Source of the DNA: Globisporangium splendens | Lineage: Eukaryota; Oomycota; Peronosporomycetes; Pythiales; Pythiaceae | Direction: 5' to 3' | Length of the DNA stretch: 64,000 nt | Assembly: GCA_006386115.1 (NCBI GenBank) | Contig: VFIW01000020.1 | Coordinates: forward strand, 62,001 to 126,000 | Shown here: positions 1 through 12,051 of the stretch, piece by piece | Numbering within the stretch: the first letter of the stretch is position 1 | How the letters are laid out: each line of letters begins with the position of its first letter | Position numbers and translations under genes: made by a program | The notes under the pieces: generated by a model | What the model was told of the DNA's origin: nothing | Databases searched by the model: none | What the model saw: only the letters and a program-made list of their open reading frames with translations

Positions 1-94
1 AAAGTTGACTGCCATGTTGATGCACTCAGGACCGAAGTCAAATCTCTTTTCAGATAATGTGTCCTAAACTTTGTTTCCTGCTGTTGTGCTTTAG

Positions 95-943
95 CTCGTG
101 TACGTGCTGACGACGATGGTGAGCGTCGCGTACTGGGAGAATCTGCTCGTCGTCGCCAGAGATCTCTACGAGACCCGATCGGGATTGTATCGATGCCTGG
201 CGTGTGTTCGCAACGCGCTGCCGCACATAACCGACGCGGTCGCGTATTGCGCATTGGCTGAGTGCGCAGCGCAAGTGGATGAAGCCATCGAGAAGCTACA
301 CGACCCGACTTACGAGCGCGATCTGGCATGTGTCTGCACCATTCTCGACGTTTCGCGAATGATGATGGCGCAGCAGCAGAACTTCCACGATGCGAGTCGA
401 GCACCATCTTCTACCAGCAGTAGCACTTCCCGTAGTATGTCTGGCGCCAACTCGTGTACGGACTCGACACATCCCAGTGGTGGTGTCCGATTCCCCGCGA
501 TAGCATCCAACGATCCGCATCACTCGCCACGCGGAACAAGTGGTTCCCAGGCATTGAATGCACATGTGACGACGACGTCGCGGCGTGTGGTGCTGCCGTA
601 CTTTGGCTCGTCCTACGACCTCCACGGCGCAAAGTCTGTGGCAAAGGAGAAGCCAACAGAGTCATCTCCCTCTCGACTCACGGAGATGGTGGATGCCCAT
701 TTCCAAGAACGAAAGCATGCGACTTTGACGGATCCCACCCCACGAGGTTTGCATTCGCTAGCGACGGAGACTGTGACGGTGCTCCATGATTTCCGCGAGA
801 TCAACAATGCTGTGCTCTTGAGTTCGCAGCAGCCCTTTGGCGCGTTCATGAACTGCAAAGTCTGGTGGCAAATAATTGAAATAGAGTCTCATGGCGAAGT
901 TCTCAACGATCTGTCATCAGTTTCTTTGTCGTGGTGTCATTGA
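95..943 (+). CDS. Unknown protein, C-terminal part (5' end outside window)
   Basis: An open frame of about 282 codons starts right after a good intron acceptor (TTTAG at 90-94) and ends in TGA at 941-943, so this is most likely the last exon of a gene that begins upstream. No ATG with a convincing context lies at its beginning. The first ~85 residues look helical and Cys/Leu-rich. The middle is a Ser/Thr-rich low-complexity stretch, and the last ~100 residues are mixed. I recognise no family. The gene converges on VPS34, with about 210 bp between the two stop codons. The C-terminal ~30 residues could change if another intron exists. Confidence is moderate that this is coding and low for any function. 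Confidence 0.45.
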   Translation, partial: LVYVLTTMVSVAYWENLLVVARDLYETRSGLYRCLACVRNALPHITDAVAYCALAECAAQVDEAIEKLHDPTYERDLACVCTILDVSRMMMAQQQNFHDASRAPSSTSSSTSRSMSGANSCTDSTHPSGGVRFPAIASNDPHHSPRGTSGSQALNAHVTTTSRRVVLPYFGSSYDLHGAKSVAKEKPTESSPSRLTEMVDAHFQERKHATLTDPTPRGLHSLATETVTVLHDFREINNAVLLSSQQPFGAFMNCKVWWQIIEIESHGEVLNDLSSVSLSWCH

Positions 944-1152
944 TGCCAAAGCTCTAGCTCCACAGCATACCAGTTCGTCAAAATCAGCATTCCATCACTG
1001 CAACGAAGAAGAAAAGCTGAGCAACGTACAATTACACGTTAGACAATCACAAGGCAGCGAGGAGGCATGCCAACTCTCAAGCGCGTTCTCTTCCATGCCC
1101 CTGCTTCTCGAAGCACAAGATCCAAATTCAATTCGCTCTCTTTGCATCTTAC

Positions 1153-4100
1153 TTATTTCAGCCGTGTCGCGATCTTGTGGATGTACTCCATCAGCACGGG
1201 GAAGAGCGCTGTGACACTGTCCGTGATCAGCCCCAGGAAGAAATGCTCGGCTTGCTCGTCCGTGAGATCGAGTCGAAACTTCTCTTGCACCTTTTGCAGC
1301 GTCGTCTCCGGGTCGTTCGACAGCTCCTCAATACCCGCGTCCGCCATGAGACTCAGCAGATTCAGAATCAAGTCGGCGCTCTTGCGCAGCCAGTTGAACG
1401 CCTGGCAGCAGTACGTCTGGAACTTCAAATAGTGCTGCGATTGCACTCCGCCCATACCTTCGACCATCTCTTTCGTGAGCTTGAACGGCGGCGGGTACGG
1501 CTTTGGATCGGCGCCAAAGATGAACCCAAAGTCAATGTGGAACAAGTGGCCCTCGGTCTTCATCATCAAGTTGTCCAAATGGCGATCACCGATCCCGAGC
1601 AAGTACGTCAGCACACAGTACCCGGCCACCGACTTGACGTACGTGTTGAGCGCCTCGGGGTTCACGCCGTACTCGGCCAACGGATCCGGATTGTGTTTCC
1701 GCAGAAAGCCCAGCACTTGTGGGGATTCGAACTTCGAGACAACGTACGACACCGGGTACGAGTCCTGGACAAACTCCATGAGGCCGTCGTTTGCACCCGT
1801 GGCCAAGATCCGATATGGCGTCAGTTTCAAGTCCAGATTGACTTTCTTGAGCAGCCGATCCATGAGCGTAAACATTTGCATGATCAGCTGATCCTGGCGC
1901 AGATCGTCGCCGTTCTTGACCATGACCTTGTACATCGGACCTTCGCGGTCGCTTTTCAGGTAATTGATCATGCGCGTCGAGAGCGAACTGCGCGCCAGGT
2001 CCCCCATTCCGGTAGAGTGCGACAGCGAGGCCTGCTCGGGGCCAATGGAATCGTGGAGATTGCTGATCCCAGGAATGGGGAACTGCTGCTGCTCCGGAGA
2101 TGGGAGCACAGTCTGGAACTGAATCACAGCCGGGTACATCGCACTCTTGAACATTTTCGCCGACGACGGGACAATGCCACTTAAGTATACATCGGGATCC
2201 AACGGGACTCGGATGACGGTGCCCTTAGTCCACGGGAATTGCTGCTTAAGCAGTAATCGCAATTTCTCTTCTTTCTGGTCTTTGCGTCCTTTTTCCTCGC
2301 GCGCGCGATTGTGGATCGCCAGCAGTTGATCCATAAAGTTCCGCTGCGCCATGATCATGTCATAGATCGGCTTCTTCTCTTCACCGTGCCTCAAATCCTC
2401 GAGCAACTGATTGAGCACGACGCGGAAGATCTCCGAGTCGCGGCTGTTGTCGCCAGCTTCGACCTTCAAGTACCAGTAAAAGTAGCTCGCCATGGGGAAA
2501 CTCGTGCTCGAGCGCGCGATAAGGAACCGCGCAAGCGGACCCAGCGAGTTCTCATTCGTAAGATACCCGTCGATGCTGCTCGACTCGTCGCCGCTCGTGG
2601 CGCCAAGCGCGACGCCACCTCGCGACGAAGTTGGTGCAGCTGGAGCGCCACCTTTTTCGTATCGAAGCGCTTGCACCAATTGCAGCAAGAAATCAAAGAG
2701 ATCCTCATTCTTGGCCTTCGCGAGCGTTGAGACCGCAAAATCGCGCACAATCTCGTGCTTGAATTCCTTCTCACGACCGAGCAGCTTGAGTGCGTCGGCG
2801 ATATCGATTTCGCACCACTGGTGCAGCAAATCTGTCGCCTGCTGGCGCTCGGTCTCTTCGTTCCAGTCGACCGACAGCAGGAACTTGACGACGGCCTTGC
2901 GGTTGTCCGTCAGTGTGTAGCGGAACTTCCAGAGCAGGTCCTTGTCGTCGTTCTTGAGCGTGTTCGTGGGCGTCGCGAGCAGCGACTCGATGCGGCCCTT
3001 CTCATCGCGACTCGGCTTGAGGTTCGGGTCGATCGAGCCGCGCAGGATATCGCGCGCCAGACGGCGGTACTTGCGCTCTGACGGATTTTCTTCGTTCAGC
3101 TCGGGGTCCCACACCGTGATGAGTGTCGAAATCTCCTTCGAATGGGACGAGGTTGCCGAAGCCACTGACGACGTCGACGATGGCGTCGCCACCCCCGTGG
3201 TGTCGTACGAGCCACTCATCGTGTACGCATCCACAAAGGACGTCGGCGCGGCCGTGGAAGGCGAGACAAGCCCACCTCCGTACTGGTTGAGCCGCCGCGG
3301 TCCCACGTCCGCAGTGTACGACGCTGGAGCCGTGCGTTGCGCGTACGGCTCTTCTTCGTAGACCACGACATCGCCAAAGTACGGCATCTCGATCCAGAGA
3401 AGCGCGACTTCGCGGTACGAACAGAAGGGGCCGAGCGGATCTTTCTTGCCCGGCGGCTCGCTGCCGCGGAGGATGCGCGCGATGCGGCGGTCCGTGACGC
3501 CATCCATCCACTCGTTGTGCGTGATCTCCTTGCGCTCATACTTCTCGCGGAGCTTGTCGAGGCGAAAGCTCTCCTGCTTGGACCACTCGTCGTCGGTTTC
3601 CGACGGCGTTGTCGTGTGCGGCGACGAGTCGGCCTCGACGCCCGGCCAGATGCGCAGACACTGGTTGCCGTCGCGCAGCACGCCGTACTTGGTGAAGAAC
3701 GAGATGGTCGTGCCGCCGATGGGCACCCACCCGACGCCCCAAATCGTGATTGCCAGCAGCGAGTTGCGCGACAGATCGCGGTACCGCACGGGGAACGACA
3801 GCCACTCGTTCCAGTAGATGCTCGACTCGCTACACTTGGTTGGCGCCTTGGAGCTACATATTCACACACACATAGATCAGTATTCTTCAATAAACAGCAC
3901 GCAGATGCATAGATCTGTGTATATTTGCGTACCTGATCACCATGGGGTGCATGGGGAGCCCGTCCGAGAAGATCTGTGCGCTGATGAAGAACTCCTTGAT
4001 CGTCGAGTTGCGGAGCTCCGACGACGTGCCGGCGAGCTGCTCGAGCCCGTGGCTTTTGAACGCGCTAGGCGCGCGCACCACCGCGCTCTTGTTCGGTGCG

Positions 4101-4291
4101 TGGTGGCCATTGTCCGCGTCATTATCACTCTTCTGCTGCTGAACGCTGTCGCTCGCGATCTCATTGCCATTAATGTCGCCGACGCCGAGGCCGATCGCCG
4201 GCGCGAGCTCCAGGAACGACACCTTGATGGAGATGCTCGCGCTCACGCCGCTGCTCAGGTAGTACCGGTACTCCTTCATCTTGGTGCCCAT
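1153..4291 (-). CDS. VPS34: Class III phosphatidylinositol 3-kinase Vps34
   Basis: Makes phosphatidylinositol 3-phosphate on endosomes and autophagic membranes. There are two exons (4291..3933 and 3853..1153). The 79-bp intron has a GTACGC donor and splits a Ser codon, giving 1,019 aa. The N-terminal ~260 residues form the C2-type domain, and the splice joins its strand ...PMVIS|SKAPT... to SIYWNEWLSFPVRYRDL. A PIK helical domain follows (about 400-560). The PI3/PI4-kinase domain fills the C-terminus, with catalytic loop GDRHLDNLMM near residue 876, the DFG region HIDFGFIFG just after it, and the hallmark Vps34 C-terminal amphipathic helix ending HKIATRLK. An insertion of ~120 Ser/Thr-rich residues separates the C2 and helical domains. 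The next gene on the same strand encodes a FYVE (PI3P-binding) protein. The start at 4291 is the first in-frame ATG of the exon. Confidence 0.96.
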
Positions 4292-5149
4292 GCTGCTGCC
4301 GTAGTGTGCACTTGGAGCGGGCGTATGCAGAGAGCTTCTCTTCTTCCCAGCAGCTTATCCGCAAAAGGGTGTCGCTTGTCGCTGCTTTCTTTCTTTATTT
4401 GTCGGTCGTCAGATCGTACTTAGTGGGGGAGTTACTCCCTCGTACTTAGGAGGGGAATCTACCCAACGAAACACGCAAGCAAACACAACCGAAGCGCAAC
4501 AAATATGCAGCACACTTTGTGGCGCTGATTATTGCGCTGCTGCATATGCATTAAGCCACAAAGGACCTAGCACTGTACGTCCATGATCTCGCTGTCATAC
4601 ACCACAATGCGCGTCGTTTATTGCTTCAGCAAGTTGTAAGATGAGGACGCAGCCAAGAGCTACGCTCGCGAAAATGCGGACGCAAGGCTTATGAGCTAAT
4701 CGCTGCGGGCAAACGCTAATGAAATGCGCAAATGCATAGAGACCGAACACAGCGCGTTCATGTGTCTACCGCCATAAGCTCGCCTCTTTCTTGTATTCCC
4801 TTAAAAGATTACGAAAAATGTGCCACGTATATGAAAGCAATCAAAGCTTATACACTACAAATCTGGGATTCAGTTTTGGTTTCGCTTTCGTTTAACAAGA
4901 GGAAAAAGAGAGCATCAAGCGCATCGCTCGCCTCTTCTTCCCTCTTTCTCCATCGCTCCGTTCTCCACTCCTTCTTCCTATTTGATTGTTTTTTTCTGGT
5001 TGTTTTTCGCTTTTATTCTGTTGATATATGGTTGTGCTGCGTCGTCCTTCATCGCGGTGCATAGCTTTTGTCTCGTCCCTCTTCCTGCTTCGTCATGCTT
5101 CATTCGCCGGCAGCGCCACTCTCCTCCATTCACGCTCTTCGCCTTGGCT
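4292..5149. other. Intergenic: VPS34 promoter side and 3' flank of the FYVE-GAF gene
   Basis: No convincing coding sequence in either strand. A 10-bp direct repeat (TCGTACTTAG at 4413-4422 and 4439-4448, each followed by a G-rich run) lies about 120-155 bp upstream of the VPS34 start. T-rich tracts dominate 4870-5060. Confidence 0.5.
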
Positions 5150-6573
5150 TTATTCCGCCAACGAGTCTAATTTTGCTTCCATTCGCGCCATGGCAGTGGC
5201 TAATTTGTCGATATCTGCAGTGTGCTGGCCTAGTGTGTGGAACATCGCTCCTTGCTGTGTTGCTAGCTGCTGTTGCGTCTCCGTCGTGCGACACAATAAA
5301 TCCATGAGCATCGTCTCCATCTTGGGACCAGCGGTCACCTGACCGTCGCCGACGCTGTTCGCGGCCACGAGGTCCTGCGACTGTGTGTGCATCGCAGGCG
5401 CCGCTACTACTTGGTTCGCGATACCGATGCCCGACCCTCGCAGCGGCTCCGCCGAGCGCACAGGCTGCGGGCGCGGAGGCTCGGGCTTCCCGTTGTCCAT
5501 TGGCGCCGACAGCGCATTCTTTCGGTCTTCCAGGTTTTTCATCGCGACGTTCGACAATTTCTCCAGCGTCGCAATATCGCACGACGTACGCGGCTGCGTG
5601 TCAAACACGAACACCGTGCCGAGCAGGTGACCCGAGGGCGAGCAGATCGGCGCGCCGGCGTAGAATCGGATCTTCGCGGCGCCCGTGACGAGCGGGTTCT
5701 TCGCGAACCGCTTGTCCAGCAGCGTGTCCATGACCACCATGGGCTCCTTCGACATGACGGCGTGCGCGCAGAACGACACGGAACGAGGCACCTCATTCTG
5801 CGCAAGCCCGACGCTAGCCTTGAACCACTCGCGGTCCTCGTCGAGCAGACTCACGGCGGCGATCGGGCTCTTGAGCGCATTCGACGCGAGGTCGCAGATG
5901 ATGTCGAACACGTCTTCGGTGGGCGAGTCCATGATCTCGAAGCTGCGCAAGACGTCGAGGCGCTCGGCCTCATCCGGCACGATGGGCGGCTTGGGCCACG
6001 GGTGGTCCCAGTCAAAGTCGAGCGGGTACTCGAAGTCCGGCTGGTGGAAGTCGGCCGTGAAGTGCGCGAGCTCGCCCTCCGAGTTGCCCGTGGGCGAGTG
6101 GAAGTTCTTGGCGTCCCAGTGCTCCTCGGGCGGCGGCGGTGACGACGACGTCGTGGTCGACGGCGCAGGTGGCTGCTGCGGGTTCGCCTGGCCGTTCGCG
6201 TGCGACAGGATGCACGACATGCACACGCGCACGAGCGACTTGCCGATCACGGGCAGCTCCGCCTGCTTCTTCAGCGTGCAGTTGCCGCACACCACCTCAC
6301 CACACTATTGTACGCAGTAAAAAGAACATCATCGAACATATTAGGGGGTTCTGTGCGCATATATATATATATATATATACAACTATATGAATAACGAGAG
6401 TCATGTACCTTTCGGCAGTGGTGCTTTCGGCGGAAGCGCGTGAAGTTCCGCGTGCAGACGTGGCATCTGTACCGCTCCGTGTCGAGCACCCAGTCGTCCT
6501 GGTGACGCAGCTGGTCGATGGTGAGCACGTCGTTGTTGGCCGCCGCCGCCGCTTTCAGATTGCGCCCCGACAT
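5150..6573 (-). CDS. FYVE zinc finger plus GAF domain protein
   Basis: Predicted PI3P-binding adaptor or sensor. There are two exons (6573..6409 and 6304..5150), giving 439 aa. The intron falls inside the FYVE finger, and the junction gives ...RKHHCRK|CGEVVCGNC..., which restores the Cys spacing exactly. All three FYVE signatures are visible near residues 30-85: WVLD, RKHHCRKCG and RVC. PI3P binding is therefore expected. A Pro/Ser-rich linker follows, then a GAF domain (about 175-310, beginning ERLDVLRSFEIMDSP, with SLLDEDREWFKA). The GAF ligand is unknown. The C-terminus (about 400-435) looks like a short coiled coil. FYVE-GAF fusions are common in oomycetes. The neighbour downstream on the same strand is the PI3P-making kinase Vps34. 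The 104-bp intron carries a TA microsatellite. Confidence 0.92.
6359..6379. repeat. (AT)n microsatellite in an intron
   Basis: About ten AT units inside the FYVE-GAF intron, between donor (6408) and acceptor (6305). Likely length-polymorphic and useful as a marker. Confidence 0.9.
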
Positions 6574-8825
6574 GCTGCTTTCCGCTTATAAAACACAACG
6601 CGCACTAAAGAGAAAAGAGAGAGAGAGAGAGGTGTTCCTGCACGCACAACAGCATGTGCACATTGTCAACAACCCGCATATGCGCACACAACGCGTCGTT
6701 AGATAACCGCACAGCGTACCTTTGGTATCTGCCTTCACGCACACAGAAGCCAGATGGGAGAGAAGAAGGAGCGCTTGCTGAGGGAGGTTTCTACCGCGAC
6801 GACCGACTTTCCGTTAATAAGCGGCGCTGCGGAATATTACGTTGTTGTTGTTGTTCTCTCTTCTTACCTTCCGACGCAGGGGGCTGCTGGCGTTTTGTTG
6901 TGGGGCGAGTTTGCTGGTTATTCGCCCAGGCGAACTGTCTGTTTGGTTGTTCTATGGAGAGAGCGAGTGAGTGTGTGGAGGGAGCAAGGGGGTTGGTCAA
7001 AAAGAGCCGTGGCGACCCCACGACGCTCTTATCGTCAGATCGCAGGCTTGGTACAGACGGTGCGGGCAGAAACGGGCCATTTGTTGTTGTTTTCTTTTAT
7101 GCGGCTGTGTACCGGTAGAGCAAAGCCACAAGCTTGATGTGCACACGCAAATTGCACACACACACACAACTGCATGCATGCATCCAAGAACCACGCACTA
7201 GTGTGCACAGAGTTTGCACTGAGGATGGCGTGAAGAACGAAAGCGATGCTCTTTTGGGTGGAGTTTGATATCATGTATACTGTAGAGAGAGAAAGCCTTA
7301 AGAAAAAAATGTATGGTTGACTTTATCAAGTGCATTGATGTGGGGATCTCCTCCTGCAATTGCATAAACGGAGAGCGAGAAGGGGTCGGGGTCGTCCTCT
7401 CCCCAAAATAGACACACATCCTCAAAGCGGGTCCTCCCTCCTCTTTTCAATGCGTTGCGCTGTTGCTCTTTGCCATTGCAAGCAGGGCGACATGTCATCG
7501 CCCAACCAAGAAAAAAGGGGGGGAAGTCATGAAGAGAGGGTCGTCGAGTTGTGTGTGTGTGTGTGTTGTGTGCATCGCATCCCTTTCCCTAGCATTTATT
7601 TAACCAGCACTCTGGCATGACGTTCGTCCGCTGTACACATTTGCGTACACTATGCTCCTTCAACTATATGGCGTTTTCGTATGTGTACGGAACGTGATTG
7701 ACGCCGTCCAACGCTCGACACTGGCTTTCTTTCTGATGCGCAGTCCGCCAATCGCGCGAAGAGACGGGAGGACGGGGCGGGACTGAAGACCGCACCAGCT
7801 GGCCGCTGTCATGTGCGCGGGAGAGAGAGGGCGCCTCAGCGCACTTCCACAATGCGTAGCCGCACATTACCGCCACAAAATGCAGATTTGGAAGGGGGAG
7901 GTTGGCATGGATAGACGCTTTTATTTGAAATGCACAGGGAGTAACTGCACAAATGATGAAAAGGTTTGGAGTGTCGCATGTGCGCACACTGTTTGATTGG
8001 AAGTCGCCGACGACACTTGTCATGCTGCAGCTTGTTGTGCAGTGCGTCTGCAGTGTGGATTTGCGGTGGTATGTTCAGCGTGATCGTCGTGATAATGAGA
8101 CCACAGCAAACTGTCTTGGTGCAAGCGACAATAGTGAGCATGGTACCACACAGAAGAGCAATCCCCCCATTCCCATCCGAAAGCGCCATCATGTTCTACA
8201 GTTTGGTGTCGTCAGCCGCAGCATCGCAGAATTGCAGCCACGTGAGCTGGGGCGTCGGATATGCGAAGCGCCTGCCCACATACCGCATCTATTTCGCCAT
8301 TTTGAACACAGAGCGCAAATACAAGCTGGCAACATGCGCAGAAAGCGAACCTAAGTGGATTTTGTGTGGCTTATCCCCAGGGCACAGGCTCGCGCCTTTG
8401 TGCTTTTGATAGATATGCTTCGTAAAAAAAGGTAGCCATACGGTGTGGGAGACATGGATTGATTTGGATTGGTCCCCAGAGCCGGCAAGATGTGCACATG
8501 CAACCTGAAGTAATGGCGCTGATGGAACCCGCAAGCACGCGTATGTACACTGAGGGCTTTCCACAGCCATGTGTGAGTCACGACCAGGGTAGCAAAGCCC
8601 CACTCGCTGTTTGTATACAGGGCTTCAACATGGAGCGTTTGGTTTTTGTCTCGCTCGATTACCGGCTTAGACATGTGCATCAACATAGGGCGTCAACAAT
8701 TGAGAGGGGATGTTAGTGTGTGCCACATTACTCTTCAAAAAACGAACTTAGTCTTTCAGTGCGAGCTTAGTGGCGAATGTGCAATCGACCATCCTGCAAT
8801 GCAAACTTAGTGAGACCGATGCACA
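6574..8825. other. Gene-poor intergenic region
   Basis: About 2.2 kb with only short, overlapping frames on both strands that lack family motifs, splice-consistent extensions or coding-like third positions. It holds simple repeats: a GA tract near 6613-6631, TTG runs near 6840-6857 and a GT tract near 7549-7570. It should include the FYVE-GAF promoter and the 3' flank of the gene at 8826-9844. Confidence 0.5.
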
Positions 8826-9844
8826 CTAGTGTTCAGACGACACGTCAACGACAGCAGATGCGTCGCCGATGCGGAACTCGGACTGCAGCACCGCGTGGTC
8901 GGAGCACGAGAAGCCGTCGAACGTGTCCACGATGACGTGCGCGCTGCGCAGCGCCGTGCGCGTGTCGCCGCGGCGCGTCAGGATGTAGTCGAGCTTGGAG
9001 CCGTACGTCTCGTTCCCGAAGGAGCTGCCGATCCACGTGGGACCAGCGATGTTGCTCGCGAGGAACGTCTCGTAGAGTGGGATCGGCGTGGAAGACCCGT
9101 TTAGCGCCGCCTCGCCGATGAGGTACTGCACGGCGCTCTCCGTTGGTGGGGCGTTGAGGTCGCCAGTCATGAACACAACGTCGCGTGGGCGACAGAATTG
9201 CGCGAGCCGCTGTGTGACAAGCAGCGCCGATTGCTCGTGGCCGCGCGTGATGTCGAAGTGCGTGTTGAGCATGCAGATGGTAACGCTCTCCGAGCCGACT
9301 TGCTTGAGCTGGAAGCGCGCAAGCACCGCAGCGCGCAAGTACTCGAGGTTCCACGTGTTCGACGGGATTTGCTCTGGAGTGTCGCTCTACAAGTCCCCAT
9401 TCATAGCAGTCAGTCAAAATGAAGAGCTACAATGAAGATCAATGATGCTGCTGTACCATGTACCAGTGCGAAAGTCGTGTTCTCAAGCAGTTGCCAGCGG
9501 TCTTGCACGTAGAAGATGCTGTTGCGTTCGTTCCACTGGCAATCGCCCGCGCATTCACCGACGCTCCCGTACTGGAGATCGTTCTCCAAGAACTCGATCT
9601 GGTCCGGCGCGCCTTCCTGCGTGCCGATGAAGTCGGGCACGTAGTTCGAGAGCATCTGCTGGATGCGGTGCTTGCGCTGCTCCCAACAGCCAGCGGGACA
9701 TGGATCGTTGGCGAGCGTCGTGCGCAAGTTGAAGGTCATCACTTTCAGTGGCAGCGAACCCAACGGATCGCTCTCGGCTGCCAAGGCAGTATCGCAGACC
9801 TGAAGCGCGAGGGCGAGAGTGGCGGCAATCAACTTGAACAACAT
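8826..9844 (-). CDS. Secreted endonuclease/exonuclease/phosphatase-family protein
   Basis: A metal-dependent phosphoesterase of the DNase I-like EEP fold. There are two exons (9844..9464 and 9386..8826), with GTACAT donor and TAG acceptor and the reading frame kept, giving 313 aa. Residues 1-23 look like a signal peptide (basic start, Leu/Ala-rich core, cleavage near ALAAES), so the enzyme is likely secreted or in an endomembrane compartment. The EEP motifs appear in order: MTFNLRT, the metal-binding Glu in GTQEGAPDQ, THFDITRGHEQS, GDLNAPP, KLDYIL and the catalytic SDHAVL. The substrate (nucleic acid, sphingolipid, inositol phosphate or mRNA 3' end) cannot be told from sequence. The closest feel is the small secreted bacterial/oomycete EEP group and not nuclear APE1. 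Confidence 0.9.
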
Positions 9845-11760
9845 CCCACTGGTGTACTTGAGTGCAATTGGGCTGGCGTGGAAATGAGTAAATGGAAGAG
9901 TGAGGAAGATGAAGGAGCACTCGACAGTCCGCTATTTCGTCAAGGTGGGAGCTCTCGACAGCCAGCGATTTTGTCCCGGTGGGTGTCACGAGACTCAGTC
10001 ACGCAGTTTACCTTGTCGTGTGTTCCTTTCGAACATAGTCAGTGCTCCAAGCCCATCTTTTTTGAATCCCACGCTGCACAAAGCGGGCAACTTAAAGAGG
10101 AACCCCATGATGACGAAACAACGATCTGTTTTGTCATTCAATCCAGCAAATGAATCTCCGAACATGGTATACACCTGCATCCGGCGCTGCTGGAGGGAAC
10201 GACTTGGTTCCATTTTCACCACACCTGTGAGGTCTGAGTGTGTGCGGCGAAGAGCAAGTGAATCTTCTGGCAGATGCATGCTTCTTCAGCAAGCGAAAAA
10301 CGCTGGCATTCGTCTGTCGTTCTTGCCTGGACGAGCTCTAGTAAGCTCTTCAGCGAGGGAGATGGCGAGGCGCCACCCCACGAACGCTGCCTTGTCACAG
10401 CTTATGGGTGTTCGACAGCAAAACCTTTCGATATCCATACACTTTCAATCGCCATGGTTTCTGAAGTCACGTCCTCAGTTGTCGCTGAGACCTCAATCTC
10501 GGCAGAGCTGAATGGAGTGACAATGGCAATTGTGTTCGCCTCAGTCCTTCTCCAGTGAGATCTCCACAACGACTTGGGTCGCTCGCTATATGACTTTATG
10601 CAAGGACAGAGGTTCCACTTGGTCGTCATTTGGACGGCTGTCCGCTTGGACGCGCCTCACACACCAGCTGGTGACTGCTGCCCATGCTCAAATCTCGTTT
10701 CAGGTTCTCTCCGCGTCTCATTTGTTGGTGAGGTGTATTACATACCTAATTTGCCATCGATGGCAATCATGAAAAGCCACTCTATTACGCCATGCTCAAG
10801 TCAATTGTGGTACGATCGCGCTCGTGGGCGTCCTGAGGTGCGAGTTTACATCTGCGTTTGTTTATACTGCGCACTATCACGGCAAGGTGTGCAACGTTCC
10901 TTGGAGATTTGAGTGGGGAGGTGAACGTGTTGGGGATTTGACGTCCCCATGCCGTTGCCGTCCAGGCACTGCATGGATTCATGATACGAGCACTCGATCG
11001 GTTTGTCAACTTGTAGCAATGAGGCAAGCACGAGCTTGGATGTCGCTGAGTAGAAGCACCGAGATATCATGAAGTGAACGCAAGAGATCCCTTATTATAG
11101 AGGCTTCACGTCACGTCTTACCACTTTGTCGAAATGTGCTGAACGATCCCAAGTATTGCTATCGCTCCTAGCGGGATGTGTCGAACTGTTCGCAATAAGA
11201 TCCACATGTTTGATTTCATTCGCCAAGAGACGAACAACGGAGCTCTCCAAACCTTCCCAGCTTGAACCTGTACTTTGATAGTGGCAGGCGGCAAGCCATG
11301 CAGCCAATCAGGCGATCAAAATGCCTTGAATTGTTCTCTCGAGCAGAGTGGACGAAAGGCTACAATGGTGCAACACGTTATTAGGTTTTGTCATTCGTTG
11401 CAGCAATGCGGTGCACAATAGGAATTATTGCATTTGCACTGCTGTAGTGTATCGCATGTTGTGGATGTGTAGTGCATGGTTGGCATCGCCTATGGGTGCG
11501 CAAGAAGACAGAGAATGGGAAGATGCCGGAAAGCTGATCTGCGTGGCACAAGTCTTGCAAGCAGTCTGCCAATCGCTGCACACCGAGGGCTCACGTCTCG
11601 AGCGCAATGATGTGCGCTGCTTGTGATTTTTGGAAAGCCGCAGCAGCTACGTTTAGAGAAGCCCCGCTTGACCAACACGATAGGGGACACATTTGGCGTG
11701 TAGTAAAGGTGAACGCAAGTTGCAAAGGAAGAATATTTGCTGGGAAGTCTCGTCGCTGCA

Positions 11761-12051
11761 ATGGAAGGTCTTGAGAGCAGTGTCTTCGGAACGTTCAGGC
11801 GGTTTGTGGAACCAACCCGTGGAGGGTCAAGACAGATGCGCGGCATCGATCAAATGATCATACAAGAGCTCGAAGACGATGACGATGAAGTGCTGCTTTA
11901 CATGCTATTCCTCATGAAAGCGCATGCTCTGGTTGACTCTGATGGCTCAGACGATTCAGGTGATTTGGAGGAGGAGAGCGCCCCACCAACACCCAACCGA
12001 GAAAAATCAAGGCCGGACAAGCGGTCCAACGAGGGTTGTAAACATCATTGA
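11761..12051 (+). other. Acidic ORF, possible transposase N-terminal remnant
   Basis: 96-codon ORF beginning with ATG. The middle is very acidic (ELEDDDDEVLLYMLFL), followed by a Ser/Asp-rich and then a Pro/Lys-rich tail. The helical acidic segment resembles N-termini found in PIF/Harbinger-type transposons. There is no downstream DDE domain in the same orientation. It could also be non-coding. Confidence 0.25.

Noticed and set aside
98..943. Complete 281-aa gene starting at 98
   Set aside because: Position 98 is GTG, not ATG, and a TTTAG acceptor ends at 94; the exon most likely belongs to a gene starting upstream.
1177..2184. Plus-strand 335-codon frame inside VPS34
   Set aside because: It is the antisense of the kinase domain, with Arg/His/Leu-rich composition typical of shadow frames in GC-rich coding DNA.
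7836..8409. Overlapping 118- and 147-codon frames on opposite strands
   Set aside because: No ATG context, splice support, motifs or third-position bias; random open frames in a gene-poor region.
9900..10511. 203-codon plus-strand frame
   Set aside because: Ser/Arg/Pro/Cys-rich without motifs, and it lies in a region where other frames show decayed transposon traits.
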